Assembly: GCF_030296575.1 (NCBI RefSeq)
Contig: NZ_AP027729.1
Coordinates: 186,001 to 250,000, forward strand
Length of the DNA stretch: 64,000 nt
Reading direction: 5' to 3'
Origin: Paraoerskovia sediminicola
GTDB taxonomy: Bacteria > Actinomycetota > Actinomycetes > Actinomycetales > Cellulomonadaceae
Positions 1-10,365 of this stretch are shown here, piece by piece. The position numbers were made by a program, and so were the translations under genes. The notes beneath the pieces are model-generated. The model saw only the letters and a program-made list of their open reading frames with translations, ran no database searches and was not told the origin of the DNA. Within the stretch, counting starts at the first letter, position 1. Every line of letters starts with the position of its first letter.

Positions 1-305
1 CGCGCGACGTCCCAGGCGCGGATCGTGTAGGTCCGCATCGGCGGGCGCTCCGCGTCGCCGTGCTCGGGGAAGAGGAGCTTCACGTAACGATCGGTGTACG
101 GCCCCGGGTCCAGCGCCTCCAGATCCGGTCCGCCGAGCACGAGCCGGACCATCGACGGGGTCAGGCGCTCCCGGGAGACCACGATCGCCTCCTTGGGCGG
201 AGCGGTCGACCGTCGTGCCTGCACGGCGAGCCCGGCGGTCGGGCCGGCCTGACCACCGGCGGGCGCGTTCGAGGGGTCTGACGACGGATCGGACGATGCG
301 AGCAC
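1..305 (-). CDS. Siderophore-interacting protein, N-terminal part
   Basis: First ~101 residues of a siderophore-interacting protein (FAD-binding 9, ViuB-like ferric-siderophore reductase); the remainder lies past the left edge. Such cytoplasmic flavoenzymes reduce ferric siderophore to free iron. A Ser/Ala/Pro-rich leader of about 30 residues precedes the family start VSRERLTPSMVRLVLGG, then YTDRYVKLLF and the flavin-contact motif MRTYTIR. The GTG start is chosen because GGAGGT lies 5 nt upstream. A DtxR/IdeR-type iron box sits 25–43 bp upstream, so iron-dependent repression is likely. It is read divergently from nothing here; its upstream neighbour deoC ends about 60 bp away on the same strand. 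Family call is by motif recognition only. Confidence 0.82.
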   Translation of the reverse strand, partial: MLASSDPSSDPSNAPAGGQAGPTAGLAVQARRSTAPPKEAIVVSRERLTPSMVRLVLGGPDLEALDPGPYTDRYVKLLFPEHGDAERPPMRTYTIRAWDVA

Positions 306-329
306 GCGGGACCTCCGGTTCGAGAGCAG

Positions 330-348
330 TCAGGCTAGCCTAACCTGA
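330..348. promoter_or_regulatory. DtxR/IdeR-type iron box
   Basis: Read on the minus strand the 19-mer is TCAGGTTAGGCTAGCCTGA. It matches the iron-box consensus TTAGGTTAGSCTAACCTAA at 16 of 19 positions and is itself nearly palindromic. It lies just upstream of the ribosome binding site of the siderophore-interacting protein, where a bound repressor would block transcription. Confidence 0.8.
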
Positions 349-364
349 TCTCGGACCGCGGTCG

Positions 365-1077
365 TCAGTAGCCGCCGTCGGACGCCTCCGCAGGGGCCGC
401 GCCGTCGAACCCGTCCAGCACCGCCGCCGTCCCCGACAGCCCGAGGCGGGTCGCACCGTGCTCGATCATCGCGAGCGCGTCGGCGAGCGTGCGCACCCCG
501 CCCGAGGCCTTGACCCCGAGGCGTCCGCCGACCGTCTCCGCCATGATCGACACGGCGTGCGTCGACGCCCCACCGGCCGGGTGGAACCCGGTCGACGTCT
601 TCACGAAGTCCGCGCCGGCGGACTCGGCCGCCCGGCACGCCTCGATGATCCCGTGGTCCGTGAGCGCTGCCGACTCGATGATCACCTTCAGCACCCGGTC
701 ACCGGGGACCGAGGCCCGCACCGCCGCGATGTCGGCCTGGACGTACTCCCACTCCCCGCGCGCGCCGCGCCGAGGTCGATCACCATGTCGACCTCGTCCG
801 CACCGTCACGGATCGAGCGCGCGGCCTCGGCCGCCTTGACGTCGCTGTGGTGCTTGCCCGACGGGAACCCGCACACGGTCGCGACGGCGAGACCCCGGTC
901 GCGGGTCGCCGCCGCATCGAGCGGGAGCATCGACGGGGACACGCAGACCGAGAACACGCCGAGGGCGACGCCCTCCTCCACGAGGGCGGCGACGTCGTCC
1001 GACGACGCCTCGGGCTTGAGCAGGGTGTGGTCGACGAACCGCGCGAGCGCGGCACGGTCGAGCGGTGCGGTGGTCAC
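365..1077 (-). CDS. deoC: Deoxyribose-phosphate aldolase (frame broken once)
   Basis: Class I aldolase cleaving 2-deoxyribose-5-phosphate to glyceraldehyde-3-phosphate and acetaldehyde, the last step of deoxynucleoside catabolism. The N-terminal part holds [12 protein letters not shown] and [15 protein letters not shown]; the C-terminal part, in another frame, holds [11 protein letters not shown] and the Schiff-base lysine motif FVKTSTGF. The frame breaks at the C4 run 754–757; one more base restores the expected [14 protein letters not shown] join and a normal ~237-residue enzyme. Its GTG overlaps the TGA of add by four bases (GTGA), with AAGGAG inside the end of add, so the two are translationally coupled. 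It is the last gene of the nucleoside cluster. Confidence 0.9.
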
Positions 1078-2171
1078 AGCTGTGCTCCTTCGATGGCCTG
1101 GTACCCGGGCAGGATCACGTCGTCCACGAGCGCCCGGCGCTCGTCGTGGTGGATGAACGCGCTCCACGCCGCCGTGATGGTGACGTCGGCGAGGTCGTCG
1201 ATGGTCCACCCGGCCTCGCGCACGAGGCGCGTCATCTCGTTGGTCATCGACGTCCGCGACATGAGGCGGTTGTCGGTGTTGAGCGTGACGGCGAAGTCGA
1301 GCTCCTTGAGCCGGGTGATCTGGTGCTCCGCGATCGTCGGCGCGACCCCGGTCTGCAGGTTCGAGCAGGGGCAGAGCTCGAGGGGGATCTGGTGGTCGCG
1401 GACCCAGTGCGCGAGGCTCCCGAGGGTCGCGACGCCGTCCGTGTGGTCGAGGTCGATGTCCTCGACGATCCGCGCACCGTGCCCGAGCCGGTCCGCCTGG
1501 CCCAGGTGGACCGCCTCCGCGATCGACTCGAGCCCGGCCGCCTCGCCGGCGTGGATCGTGACCGGGAAGTCCGCGTCCGCGAGATAGCGCCAGATCTCGG
1601 GGTGGCGGGACGGCGGGAACCCGTCCTCGGCGCCCGCGATGTCGAGCCCCACGACGCCCGCGTCCCGGTTGGCGACGGCGAGCTCGGCGATCTCCTGCCA
1701 CCGGTCCGCGTGCCGCATCGCCGTGACGATCTGACCGACGCGGATCACCCGGCCGCCGCTCGCCGCGAGCTCGATCCCCTCGACGATCCCGGCCTGCACG
1801 GCGTCCACCGTGTCCTGCAGGCCGAGACCGCCCCGCAGGTGCTGCTCGGGGGCCCAGCGCAGCTCCGCGTAGACGACGCCGTCGGCGGCCAGGTCGAGCA
1901 CGGCCTCTCGGGCGACCCGGTGCAGCGCGGCCGCCGTCTGCATGACGGCGATCGTGTGGTCGAAGGTCTCGAGGTAGCGGACCAGCGAGCCGGAGTCGGC
2001 CGACTCCTGGAACCAGTCGGCGAGCGCCTCGGGGTCGTCCGTCGGCAGGTCGTGCCCCGCGTCGGCCGCGAGCTCGATGACCGTCTGCGGCCGCAGCCCG
2101 CCGTCGAGATGGTCGTGCAGCAGGACCTTGGGCAGCTGGGCGAGGTGCGCCTCGAGCTCGGTGGGAGTCAT
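1074..2171 (-). CDS. add: Adenosine deaminase
   Basis: Zinc-dependent hydrolase converting adenosine or deoxyadenosine to inosine or deoxyinosine. The 365-residue frame is intact and of usual length. Metal and catalytic motifs are in order: LLHDHLDGG near residue 20, VTIHAGE near 190, LGHGARI, and LNTDNRLMS near 300 (the Asp that closes the metal site). ATG is chosen at the conserved [15 protein letters not shown]; a second ATG eight codons upstream gives an unconserved extension. It sits in the nucleoside uptake and salvage cluster, upstream of and overlapping deoC. Confidence 0.95.
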   Translation of the reverse strand: MTPTELEAHLAQLPKVLLHDHLDGGLRPQTVIELAADAGHDLPTDDPEALADWFQESADSGSLVRYLETFDHTIAVMQTAAALHRVAREAVLDLAADGVVYAELRWAPEQHLRGGLGLQDTVDAVQAGIVEGIELAASGGRVIRVGQIVTAMRHADRWQEIAELAVANRDAGVVGLDIAGAEDGFPPSRHPEIWRYLADADFPVTIHAGEAAGLESIAEAVHLGQADRLGHGARIVEDIDLDHTDGVATLGSLAHWVRDHQIPLELCPCSNLQTGVAPTIAEHQITRLKELDFAVTLNTDNRLMSRTSMTNEMTRLVREAGWTIDDLADVTITAAWSAFIHHDERRALVDDVILPGYQAIEGAQL

Positions 2172-2226
2172 GGGTGCCACGCTACCCGGGGGCACGGCGT
2201 GACACCGCCCGGCACGGTACCGCCGG

Positions 2227-2556
2227 CTATCCCAGCACCACGAGGGAGGTGACGGCCGTGGTCGCCCCGAGGAGACCCAGCGCGACCACGAGCCAGACGA
2301 CCCGGGACAGGAACCCCCAGCTCCGCAGCCGGCCGTGGGCCGGCAGGTCCCCGTCCGGGATCCGCAGGACGATCGGGAGCATGGCCGCCACGGCGACGCC
2401 CGCCGCCGCGACGGCCAGCACGGGCCGGTCGAGCCGCACGGCCGTCGCCGCGAGCACGAGCGAGCCCACCGTCACCGACAGGACGGTCCGCTGCCACGCG
2501 AGCGCGGTCCGCTCGGGCTGCAGGCCCGGGTCTCGCTCCCGGGGGTCGGCCGGCAC
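2227..2556 (-). CDS. DUF202 membrane protein (second of a pair)
   Basis: Small integral membrane protein of the DUF202/YidH family, 109 residues. The family hallmark LQPERTALAWQRTVLS begins near residue 12, followed by three hydrophobic helices. Function of the family is unknown. The GTG start lies one base beyond the stop of the upstream DUF202 gene, so the two form a tight pair. The pair lies between deoA and add in the nucleoside cluster, but nothing in the protein suggests a nucleoside role. Confidence 0.8.
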   Translation of the reverse strand: MPADPRERDPGLQPERTALAWQRTVLSVTVGSLVLAATAVRLDRPVLAVAAAGVAVAAMLPIVLRIPDGDLPAHGRLRSWGFLSRVVWLVVALGLLGATTAVTSLVVLG

Positions 2557-2557
2557 G

Positions 2558-2956
2558 TCAGGCCAAGGCCTCGACGACCGCGTACGCGGCGAGGCCGAGG
2601 CCGAACGCGACGACCCCCACCACGAGCACCGGGAGCGCCCTGGGCGACGGCAGCGGCTCGTCGCGCCGCAGCGCACGCTCGTTCCGCGCCCACGACACGA
2701 GGGCCCAGATGCTCAGCGACGCGCCGGCGAGGCACGCGACGGCGGCGACGACGTCGAGGACACCGGAGAGGTCCGCGAACGTGGCGAACGACGTCAGGGC
2801 GATCCCGCCCGCGACGAGGCTGAGACCGGTGCGCACCCATGCGAGCGCCGTGCGCTCGTTGGCGAGGCTGAAGCGCGCGTCGGGCTCGGTCCCGACCTCG
2901 TAGACCGAGCGGGGCCTGCGACGGTCCGGCTGCGGGGGGACGTGGTCGTCGGTCAC
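2558..2956 (-). CDS. DUF202 membrane protein (first of a pair)
   Basis: 132-residue DUF202/YidH-type protein with a charged N-terminus, the family motif FSLANERTALAWVRTGLS near residue 30 and three predicted membrane helices. It differs from its partner in having a longer hydrophilic start and an Arg/Glu-rich linker (RNERALRRDEPLPSP) between helices 2 and 3. Starts with GTG about 60 bp after the end of deoA. Two adjacent, diverged DUF202 genes are a common actinobacterial arrangement; they may form a hetero-oligomer, which is inference. Confidence 0.8.
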   Translation of the reverse strand: MTDDHVPPQPDRRRPRSVYEVGTEPDARFSLANERTALAWVRTGLSLVAGGIALTSFATFADLSGVLDVVAAVACLAGASLSIWALVSWARNERALRRDEPLPSPRALPVLVVGVVAFGLGLAAYAVVEALA

Positions 2957-3017
2957 GGGTGCGGCATCCTCTCGTCGCGCGGCGGTGCAGCCCGCCGCGC
3001 AGCAGGTCGTTCGGAGG

Positions 3018-4349
<1,332 letters not shown>

Positions 4350-4353
<4 letters not shown>

Positions 4354-4803
4354 GCGTTCTCCTCGGTGGTCTCGGGTGCGGCGTCCAGGTCTTCGGGGCC
4401 GAAGGCGTCGGGGAGCACCTGGTCCATCGTGCGCAGCCCGCTCACCGTGTCGACGACGAGGTCGGCCCCCGTGCTCCCACAGGAGCTGTCGGCACCGGCC
4501 GCACGGCATCACGACCCGCCCGTCCCCGCCGACGCAGGTGAACGCGACGAGCCGGCCCGGCCCACCCACGACGAGCGCGCTCACGAGCGAGCACTCCGCG
4601 CAGAGCGTCACGCCGTAGGCGGCGTTCTCCACGTTGCACCCGACGACGAGCCGGCCGTCGTCCACCAGGGCGGCCGCACCGACCCGGTAGTGCGAGTAGG
4701 GCGCGTACGCCCGGGCCATCACGTCGCGCGCCGCGGCGCGCAGCGCCTCCCAGTCGACGTCCGTGGCCGACGCGTCCGGGGCGCCCGGCGTGCTCGACGT
4801 CAC
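4350..4803 (-). CDS. cdd: Cytidine deaminase (3' third out of frame)
   Basis: Zinc enzyme deaminating cytidine and deoxycytidine to uridine forms. Visible: YAPYSHYRVGAAAL near residue 35, the substrate motif CNVENAAYG, catalytic TLCAECSL and zinc-binding PCGRCRQLLWEHG. The frame is lost at the C5 run 4466–4470; the last ~35 residues (DLVVDTVSGLRTMDQVLP onward) are in another frame and end in a TGA overlapping the deoA ATG. The GTG start is 3 nt after the upstream permease gene. Length after correction is ~150 residues, slightly above the usual ~130. Confidence 0.92.
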
Positions 4804-4806
4804 GCG

Positions 4807-6090
4807 TCAGCCCTTCTCGTAGGGTTCACCGGCCGCGGCAGGGCCGCGGACCCGCCCGACGAGCCCCGCGACGGCGAAGATCGTCACCACGTACGGGAGC
4901 ATCAGCATGAACTGGTTCGGGATCGGGGTCTCGAGGACGCCGAGGACCTGCTGCAGCTTGTCCGCGAACCCGAACAGCAGCGCAGCCGTCAGCGCGCCGA
5001 TCGGCGACCAGCGCCCGAGGATCATCGCGGCCAGCGCGATGTACCCCTTGCCGGCCGTCATCTCCTCGCCGAACGCTCCGACCGAGCCGATCGTGAAGAA
5101 CGCGCCACCGAGGCCGGCGACCGCCGCACCGAGGAGGACGTTGCTCCAGCGGGTGCGCTCGACGCTGATGCCGACGGTGTCGGCCGCCTGCGGGTACTCG
5201 CCCACGGCACGCACGCGCAGTCCCCAGCGGGTGCGGAAGAGCGCGACGGTGATGACCGCCACCGCGATGTACAGCAGGTAGACGATCACGGTCTGCCGGA
5301 ACAGGACCGGGCCGATCACGGGGATCTGCGAGAGCAGCGGGATCGGCAGGACCTCGAGCCGCGGCGGGGAGTTGAGCTGCGACGCGTTCTCCTTGAGCAC
5401 CGAGCTGAACAGGAAGCTCGTGAGACCGACGGCGAACACGTTGAGCACGACACCGACGATGATCTGGTTGACGTGGTACTTCACCGTGAACAGCGCGAGC
5501 ATCGACCCGATGATCAGGGCGAAGACCGGCGCCGCCACGAGACCGACGTAGGCGTTGCCGGTCACCGACGCGAGGACCGCCGCGCCGAACGCGCCCGTCA
5601 GCAGCTGGCCCTCGATCGCGATGTTCACGACCCCGGCGCGCTCGTTCAGGAGGCCGCCGAGGGCCCCGAAGGCGAGCGGCACGGCGAGCAGCAGCGAGCC
5701 CTGCATCAGGCTGACGAGCGACGTGGACTTGTCGGCCACGGCCCAGGTGAGGAACGCGAGGACCCAGAGGACCCCGAAGACCGCGACGAGCCAGACCGGG
5801 ACCGTGCGACCGGCGCGGGCCATGACGAACGACCACGCGGCGAGCGCGAGCGCGAGGACGGCGAGGACGATCGCCCCGGCCTTGCTCGGGATCTCGACGG
5901 GGTCGATCGTCACGAAGTCGGTGCCGGCGGAGACCCCGAACGTGGTCGTCGAGCCGGCGGAGCCCAGGAGCCCGAAGAAGACGAGCGCGACGACTCCGAG
6001 GACGGCGAGGACGATCGGCGTCCTGAGGCTGGCCCGGGTCGTGGTGACGGCCCCCGGGACGGGAGCGGTGGAGACCTCGGTGGCGGTCAT
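4807..6090 (-). CDS. Nucleoside ABC transporter permease (NupC/YufQ type)
   Basis: Integral membrane permease of the BPD_transp_2 (ribose/branched-chain) class, 427 residues, with about ten hydrophobic segments after an N-terminal ~35-residue cytoplasmic stretch. The conserved core reads GALGGLLNERAGVVNIAIEG, typical of BMP-type nucleoside importers. ATG overlaps the stop of the other permease (ATGA) and has AAGGAGG seven bases upstream. It pairs with that permease, the double-domain ATPase and the BmpA lipoprotein; substrate is inferred from the lipoprotein family and the salvage enzymes that follow. Confidence 0.88.
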   Translation of the reverse strand: MTATEVSTAPVPGAVTTTRASLRTPIVLAVLGVVALVFFGLLGSAGSTTTFGVSAGTDFVTIDPVEIPSKAGAIVLAVLALALAAWSFVMARAGRTVPVWLVAVFGVLWVLAFLTWAVADKSTSLVSLMQGSLLLAVPLAFGALGGLLNERAGVVNIAIEGQLLTGAFGAAVLASVTGNAYVGLVAAPVFALIIGSMLALFTVKYHVNQIIVGVVLNVFAVGLTSFLFSSVLKENASQLNSPPRLEVLPIPLLSQIPVIGPVLFRQTVIVYLLYIAVAVITVALFRTRWGLRVRAVGEYPQAADTVGISVERTRWSNVLLGAAVAGLGGAFFTIGSVGAFGEEMTAGKGYIALAAMILGRWSPIGALTAALLFGFADKLQQVLGVLETPIPNQFMLMLPYVVTIFAVAGLVGRVRGPAAAGEPYEKG

Positions 6091-7343
6091 GCCGCGACCT
6101 CCTTCGTCGTCGGGGCGGGCAGTCTGAAGATCGCCCGGACGAGCGGCGGTGCAGCGATGAAGAGCACCACGAGCGACTGGATGACGAGGACGATGTCGAT
6201 CGGCGTGCCGGTCGCGACCTCCATGACACGGCCACCGACGTTGAGCCCGCCGTACAGGATGCCGGCAAGGAAGATGCCCGCCGGCTTGGACCGGCCGAGC
6301 AGTGCGACGGTGATCGCGTCGAACCCGAGGCTGCCGGCGATCCCGTCGGTGAGGAACTTCTCCGTGCCGAGCAGCTGTGTCGCACCGGCGAGGCCGGCGA
6401 GCGCCCCGGAGACCACCATGACGAGCACGAACGTCGCGGTGACGCTCATGCCGGCGGTCCGCGCGGCGTGCGCGTTCGAGCCGACGGCGCGGAACCGGAA
6501 CCCGATGGTCGACCGGGTCATCAGCCACCAGACGAAGATCGCGGCGAGGATCGCCACGATGAACCCCGCGTTGAGCCGGAACTGGTCGCCGAGGATCAGC
6601 GGGAGCTGGGCCGACGACGCGACGCTCGGGCTCTTCGGCTGGTTGCCGGTGGAGAAGACGCTCGTCGTCAGGGCGTACTGCAGCAGGTACAGCGCGACGT
6701 AGTTGAGCATGATCGTCACGATGACCTCGTGAGCACCGGTCCGCGCCTTCAGGAACCCGGCGATACCGGCCCAGAGCCCGCCGGCGATGATCCCGCCGAG
6801 CAGGGCGACGAGGAGGTGCACACCGACCGGCAGGTTCCAGGTGAAGCCGACGAACCCGGCGATCATGGCGCCCATGATGACCTGGCCCTGGGCACCGATG
6901 TTGAACAGGCCGGCGCGGAACCCGACGGCCACGCCGAGCGCCGCGATGATCAGCGGCGTCGCGACCGTCAGGGTCTCGGTGAACGGCCGGATCGCACCTG
7001 CGAAGGTGTCCGCCTGGTAGTTGAGGACTGCCCCGCGGAACAGCGCCGTGTAGGCGTCGGAGACCGCGCTCCACGCGGCCCCGAAGAAGTCGCTGGGCCT
7101 CGCGAAGATGTACCCCGCGGCGTCCGCGACGTCGTCGTCGACCGCGATGATGAGGATCGCGCCGATCACGAGCGCGAGGACGAACGCGAGGACCGTGACG
7201 CCGAAGTTCCCGGTGCTGATCTCCCGCAGGGTCGCTGCCGCGCGTCCCCCGGTCCCGGCGGTGTGCTCGATCGGGTCGCGTTCGCGCGTCGGTGCCGGCG
7301 CGGCGGACGACGGCGGCGGCGGGGTGGGCTTCTCGTCGCTCAC
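6087..7343 (-). CDS. Nucleoside ABC transporter permease (NupB/YufP type)
   Basis: 418-residue membrane permease. A Pro/Ala-rich cytoplasmic start is followed by about ten hydrophobic segments; the family signature VGFRAGLFNIGAQGQVIMGA lies near residue 150, and TGAHEVIVTIMLNYVALY follows. GTG start forms a GTGA overlap with the ATPase stop, showing tight coupling within the operon. It makes the heterodimeric membrane channel with the next permease. Its own stop overlaps that gene's ATG. Confidence 0.88.
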   Translation of the reverse strand: MSDEKPTPPPPSSAAPAPTRERDPIEHTAGTGGRAAATLREISTGNFGVTVLAFVLALVIGAILIIAVDDDVADAAGYIFARPSDFFGAAWSAVSDAYTALFRGAVLNYQADTFAGAIRPFTETLTVATPLIIAALGVAVGFRAGLFNIGAQGQVIMGAMIAGFVGFTWNLPVGVHLLVALLGGIIAGGLWAGIAGFLKARTGAHEVIVTIMLNYVALYLLQYALTTSVFSTGNQPKSPSVASSAQLPLILGDQFRLNAGFIVAILAAIFVWWLMTRSTIGFRFRAVGSNAHAARTAGMSVTATFVLVMVVSGALAGLAGATQLLGTEKFLTDGIAGSLGFDAITVALLGRSKPAGIFLAGILYGGLNVGGRVMEVATGTPIDIVLVIQSLVVLFIAAPPLVRAIFRLPAPTTKEVAA

Positions 7344-8895
7344 TGGTCGTCTCCCGTCGTGGCTGAGGGGTGTTCGTCGGCCTTCGCGCGCGCCTCTTCC
7401 AGGGGGACGCCGGCCATCATGAGTCCGAGCACCGACCGCGGGGTGTCCCCCGGCACGATGCCGATGATGCCGCCCTCGTACATGACGGCGATGCGGTCGG
7501 CGAGCTCGCTGACCTCGTCGAGCTCGGTCGAGACGATGATCACCGGCGTGCCGTCGTCCCTCTCCTTGACGATCCGACGGTGCAGGAACTCGATCGACCC
7601 GACGTCCACGCCACGCGTGGGCTGGCTCGCGATGAACAGCTTGAGCGGGCGCGAGAGCTCGCGCGCCACGACCACCTTCTGCTGGTTGCCGCCGGAGAGC
7701 CGGCCGACCTCCTGGCCGGCGCCCTGCGTGCGGATGTCGTACTCGTCGATCCGCTCCTGCGCGTTGGCGCGGATCTTCTTCAGGTCGAGCCCGACGCCTT
7801 TGGCGAAGGGCTTCTTGTCGTACAGGTCGAGCACCAGGTTCTCCGCCACCGTGAAGTCGAGGACGAGGCCGTCGACCTTGCGGTCCTCGGGGACGAACCC
7901 CACGCCCGCGGCGAGCACCTCGTTGGGGCGCAGCCCCGCAGCTCACGGCCCTCGAGGGTCACGGACCCTGCCGCCGACGGCAGGACGCCGAGGATCGCCT
8001 CGGTGAGCTCCGTCTGACCATTGCCCTGGACCCCCGCGACGGCGAGGATCTCCCCGCGGGCCACGGCGAAGGAGACGTCGTCGACGACGGTCTGGTCCGT
8101 CGCGTCCCGGACCGTCAGGCCCTCGACGACGAAGGTCTCCTCGCCGGGCTCGGCGACGGCCTTGTCGAGACCCAGGCTGACCGCGCGCCCGACCATCAGC
8201 TCGGCGAGCTCGTTCTCGGACGCGCTCGGCTCCGCGGTGCCGACGACGGCGCCGCGCCGGATCACCGTGATCGAGTCGGCCACGGCCTTGACCTCGCGCA
8301 GCTTGTGCGTGATGAACACGATCGAGGTCCCTGCGTCCTTGAGCTGACGCATGATCTCGATGAGGTCGTCGGTCTCCTGCGGCGTGAGCACCGCCGTCGG
8401 CTCGTCCAGGATCAGGACCTTCGCCTCGCGGGCGAGCGCCTTGACGATCTCGACGCGCTGCTGGACGCCGACGGGGAGGTCCTCGACGACGGCGTCGGGG
8501 TCGAGACCGAACCCGAACCGGTCGGAGAGCTCCTTGACCCGGCGACGCGCGGTCTCGAGGTCCAGGAGGCCGCCGCCGCGCACGTCCTCGTGCCCGAGCA
8601 TAACGCTCTCGGCGACGGTGAAGACCGGGACGAGCATGAAGTGCTGGTGGACCATACCGATGCCGGCAGCGAGAGCGTCGCGAGGTCCGCGGAAGGTGCG
8701 CTCCTCGCCGTCGAGGAGGATCTTGCCCTCGTCGGCCGTGTAGAGCCCGAAGAGGACGTTCATCAGCGTGCTCTTGCCCGCGCCGTTCTCACCGAGGAGC
8801 GCATGGATCTCCGCCGGTTCGATCACGAGGTCAATGCTGTCGTTCGCCACCAGAGGGCCGAACCTCTTGGTGATCCCTTGCAGTTCGAGCTTCAC
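7340..8895 (-). CDS. Nucleoside ABC transporter ATPase, two ATP-binding domains (frame broken once)
   Basis: RbsA/NupA-like protein with two nucleotide-binding domains in one chain. Domain 1 shows Walker A GENGAGKST, Q-loop HQHFMLVP, signature LPVGVQQRVEI and Walker B VLILDEPTAVLTP. Domain 2 shows degenerate Walker A GVQGNGQTE, then EDRKVDGL and signature LSGGNQQKVV, with the last domain lacking a normal Walker B (LFIASQPTRGVD). This asymmetry is normal for the family. The frame changes at the C4 run 7934–7937; one added base restores LRGLRPNEVLAAGVGFVP and ~518 residues. GTG is supported by AAGGAG eight bases upstream. Confidence 0.92.
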
Positions 8896-8957
8896 GCACG
8901 GTCTCCTTCCGGCGGGGCGACGCTGCGACCGCCCTGTCACGACACTAGCCCGGCACG

Positions 8958-8993
8958 ACCGAGCCGACCCGGCGGACGCCGGGTCGGCTCGGT
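8958..8993 (-). terminator. Strong hairpin between bmpA and the transporter ATPase
   Basis: Perfect 16-bp stem (ACCGAGCCGACCCGGC paired with its complement) closed by the 4-nt loop GGAC. No U-run follows, which is usual for high-GC actinobacterial terminators. It lies about 45 bp after the bmpA stop and ahead of the ATPase ribosome binding site, so it likely stops part of the transcripts or protects the bmpA message 3' end. Confidence 0.75.
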
Positions 8994-9037
8994 GTGCCTC
9001 GAGGGTCCTCGCGACCGGTCACGACCGGTCGGTCAGA

Positions 9038-10138
9038 TCACTTGGGCGAGTTCTCCGACTCGACCGTGATGGTCCCGTCGATGATGTCCTGCTTGAGCTG
9101 CTCGACCTCGTCCTTGAGCTCCTGCGGGACGGTGTCCTCGAACTCGTGGAACGGGGCGAGACCGACACCGTCGTTCTCCAGCGTCCCGATGTACGGCGAG
9201 TTGTCGAACTCGTCGTTGACCGCACCCGTGATGACGTCCTCGACGCCCGGGCCGATCTGCTTCAGGACCGAGGTCAGGATCAGGTCGGCCGAGTCGGGGT
9301 TGGTCTCGGCGCCGTCGGAGTCGACCCAGATGACGGAGACGCCGTCGGAGTCCTTGGCCGCGGCGAGCGAGCCGAGGCCGACCGGTCCGGCGACGGGCAG
9401 GATGATGTCCGCGCCCTGGTCGATGAACGTCTGCGTGAGCTGCTGGCCCTGCGACTGGTCGTCGAAGCCACCGGCGAAGGAGCCGTTCTGGCCCTCCTTG
9501 TCCCAGCCGAGCGTCTTGACGTCGGCGCCCTTGTCCTCGTTGTACTTGGCGACGCCGTCGACGAACCCGTCCATGAACACGGTGACCGAGGGGATCTGGA
9601 GCCCGCCGTACGTGGCGACGGTCCCGGTCTCGCTCATGCCCGCGGCGAGGTAGCCCGCGAGGTAGGAGGCCTGGGCGGTGTCGAAGCTGATCGGCTTGAC
9701 GTTGTCCAGCTCGAGGGCGTTGCCGTCCGCGTCCTGCGCGGTCGAGTCGACGATCCCGAACTCGACGTCCGGGTTCGCCGTGGCGGCGTCGCCGGTCGCG
9801 GTCGCGAGCAGGAACCCGACCGTGATGATCATGTTGCAGTCCTGCGCGATGAGGTTGTCGATGTTCGGCGTGAAGTCCGAGTTCGACTGCGACTCGGCGG
9901 TCGCCGTCTCGATCCCGAGGTTGTCCTCGGCCGCCGTGAGGCCGTTGAACCCGGACTCGTTGAACGACTTGTCGTCGAACCCACCGGCGTCGGAGACCAT
10001 GCAGGCCTTGAAGTCCGCACCTGCGTCGGTCGAACCGTCGGCGCCCGCGTCCGTGGACTCCTCGGGCGCCGAGCCGCACGCGGCCAGCGCGAGGGCAGAG
10101 ATTGCTGCGAGTGCGGTGACCTTCGTCGCTCTCTTCAC
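9038..10138 (-). CDS. bmpA: BMP-family nucleoside-binding lipoprotein
   Basis: Substrate-binding lipoprotein of the BmpA/Med/PnrA family, 366 residues, which captures purine or pyrimidine nucleosides outside the membrane. A signal peptide with lipobox LALAAC gives lipid-modified Cys near residue 21, followed by a Ser/Asp/Ala-rich linker. The mature domain starts CMVSDAGGFDDKSFNESG, the characteristic BMP opening, and has GFLLATATGDAA and GSFAGGFDDQSQGQQ loops near the ligand cleft. GTG is chosen because GGAG lies seven bases upstream. It leads the transporter operon and is separated from it by a long hairpin. Confidence 0.92.
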   Translation of the reverse strand: MKRATKVTALAAISALALAACGSAPEESTDAGADGSTDAGADFKACMVSDAGGFDDKSFNESGFNGLTAAEDNLGIETATAESQSNSDFTPNIDNLIAQDCNMIITVGFLLATATGDAATANPDVEFGIVDSTAQDADGNALELDNVKPISFDTAQASYLAGYLAAGMSETGTVATYGGLQIPSVTVFMDGFVDGVAKYNEDKGADVKTLGWDKEGQNGSFAGGFDDQSQGQQLTQTFIDQGADIILPVAGPVGLGSLAAAKDSDGVSVIWVDSDGAETNPDSADLILTSVLKQIGPGVEDVITGAVNDEFDNSPYIGTLENDGVGLAPFHEFEDTVPQELKDEVEQLKQDIIDGTITVESENSPK

Positions 10139-10365
10139 GAAATGCTCCTGTCTTGTGTGACCCGACCATCGGGGGACCGCTGCTCCCGCGGGCGTCGTCG
10201 CACGGGGAGGGCGCGGCTCCGAATGGTCCGTTGCCAGGAACCCTAACGACGGTTCGGGCACCCGCAACGCGCACCGGTGACCGCCGGAGGCTTCGTTACG
10301 CAAGCGACACCGTTCGTCTCATGGAGGTGCGCGGCTCGTCCACCTGTCGGGACGGACGTCCTGCG

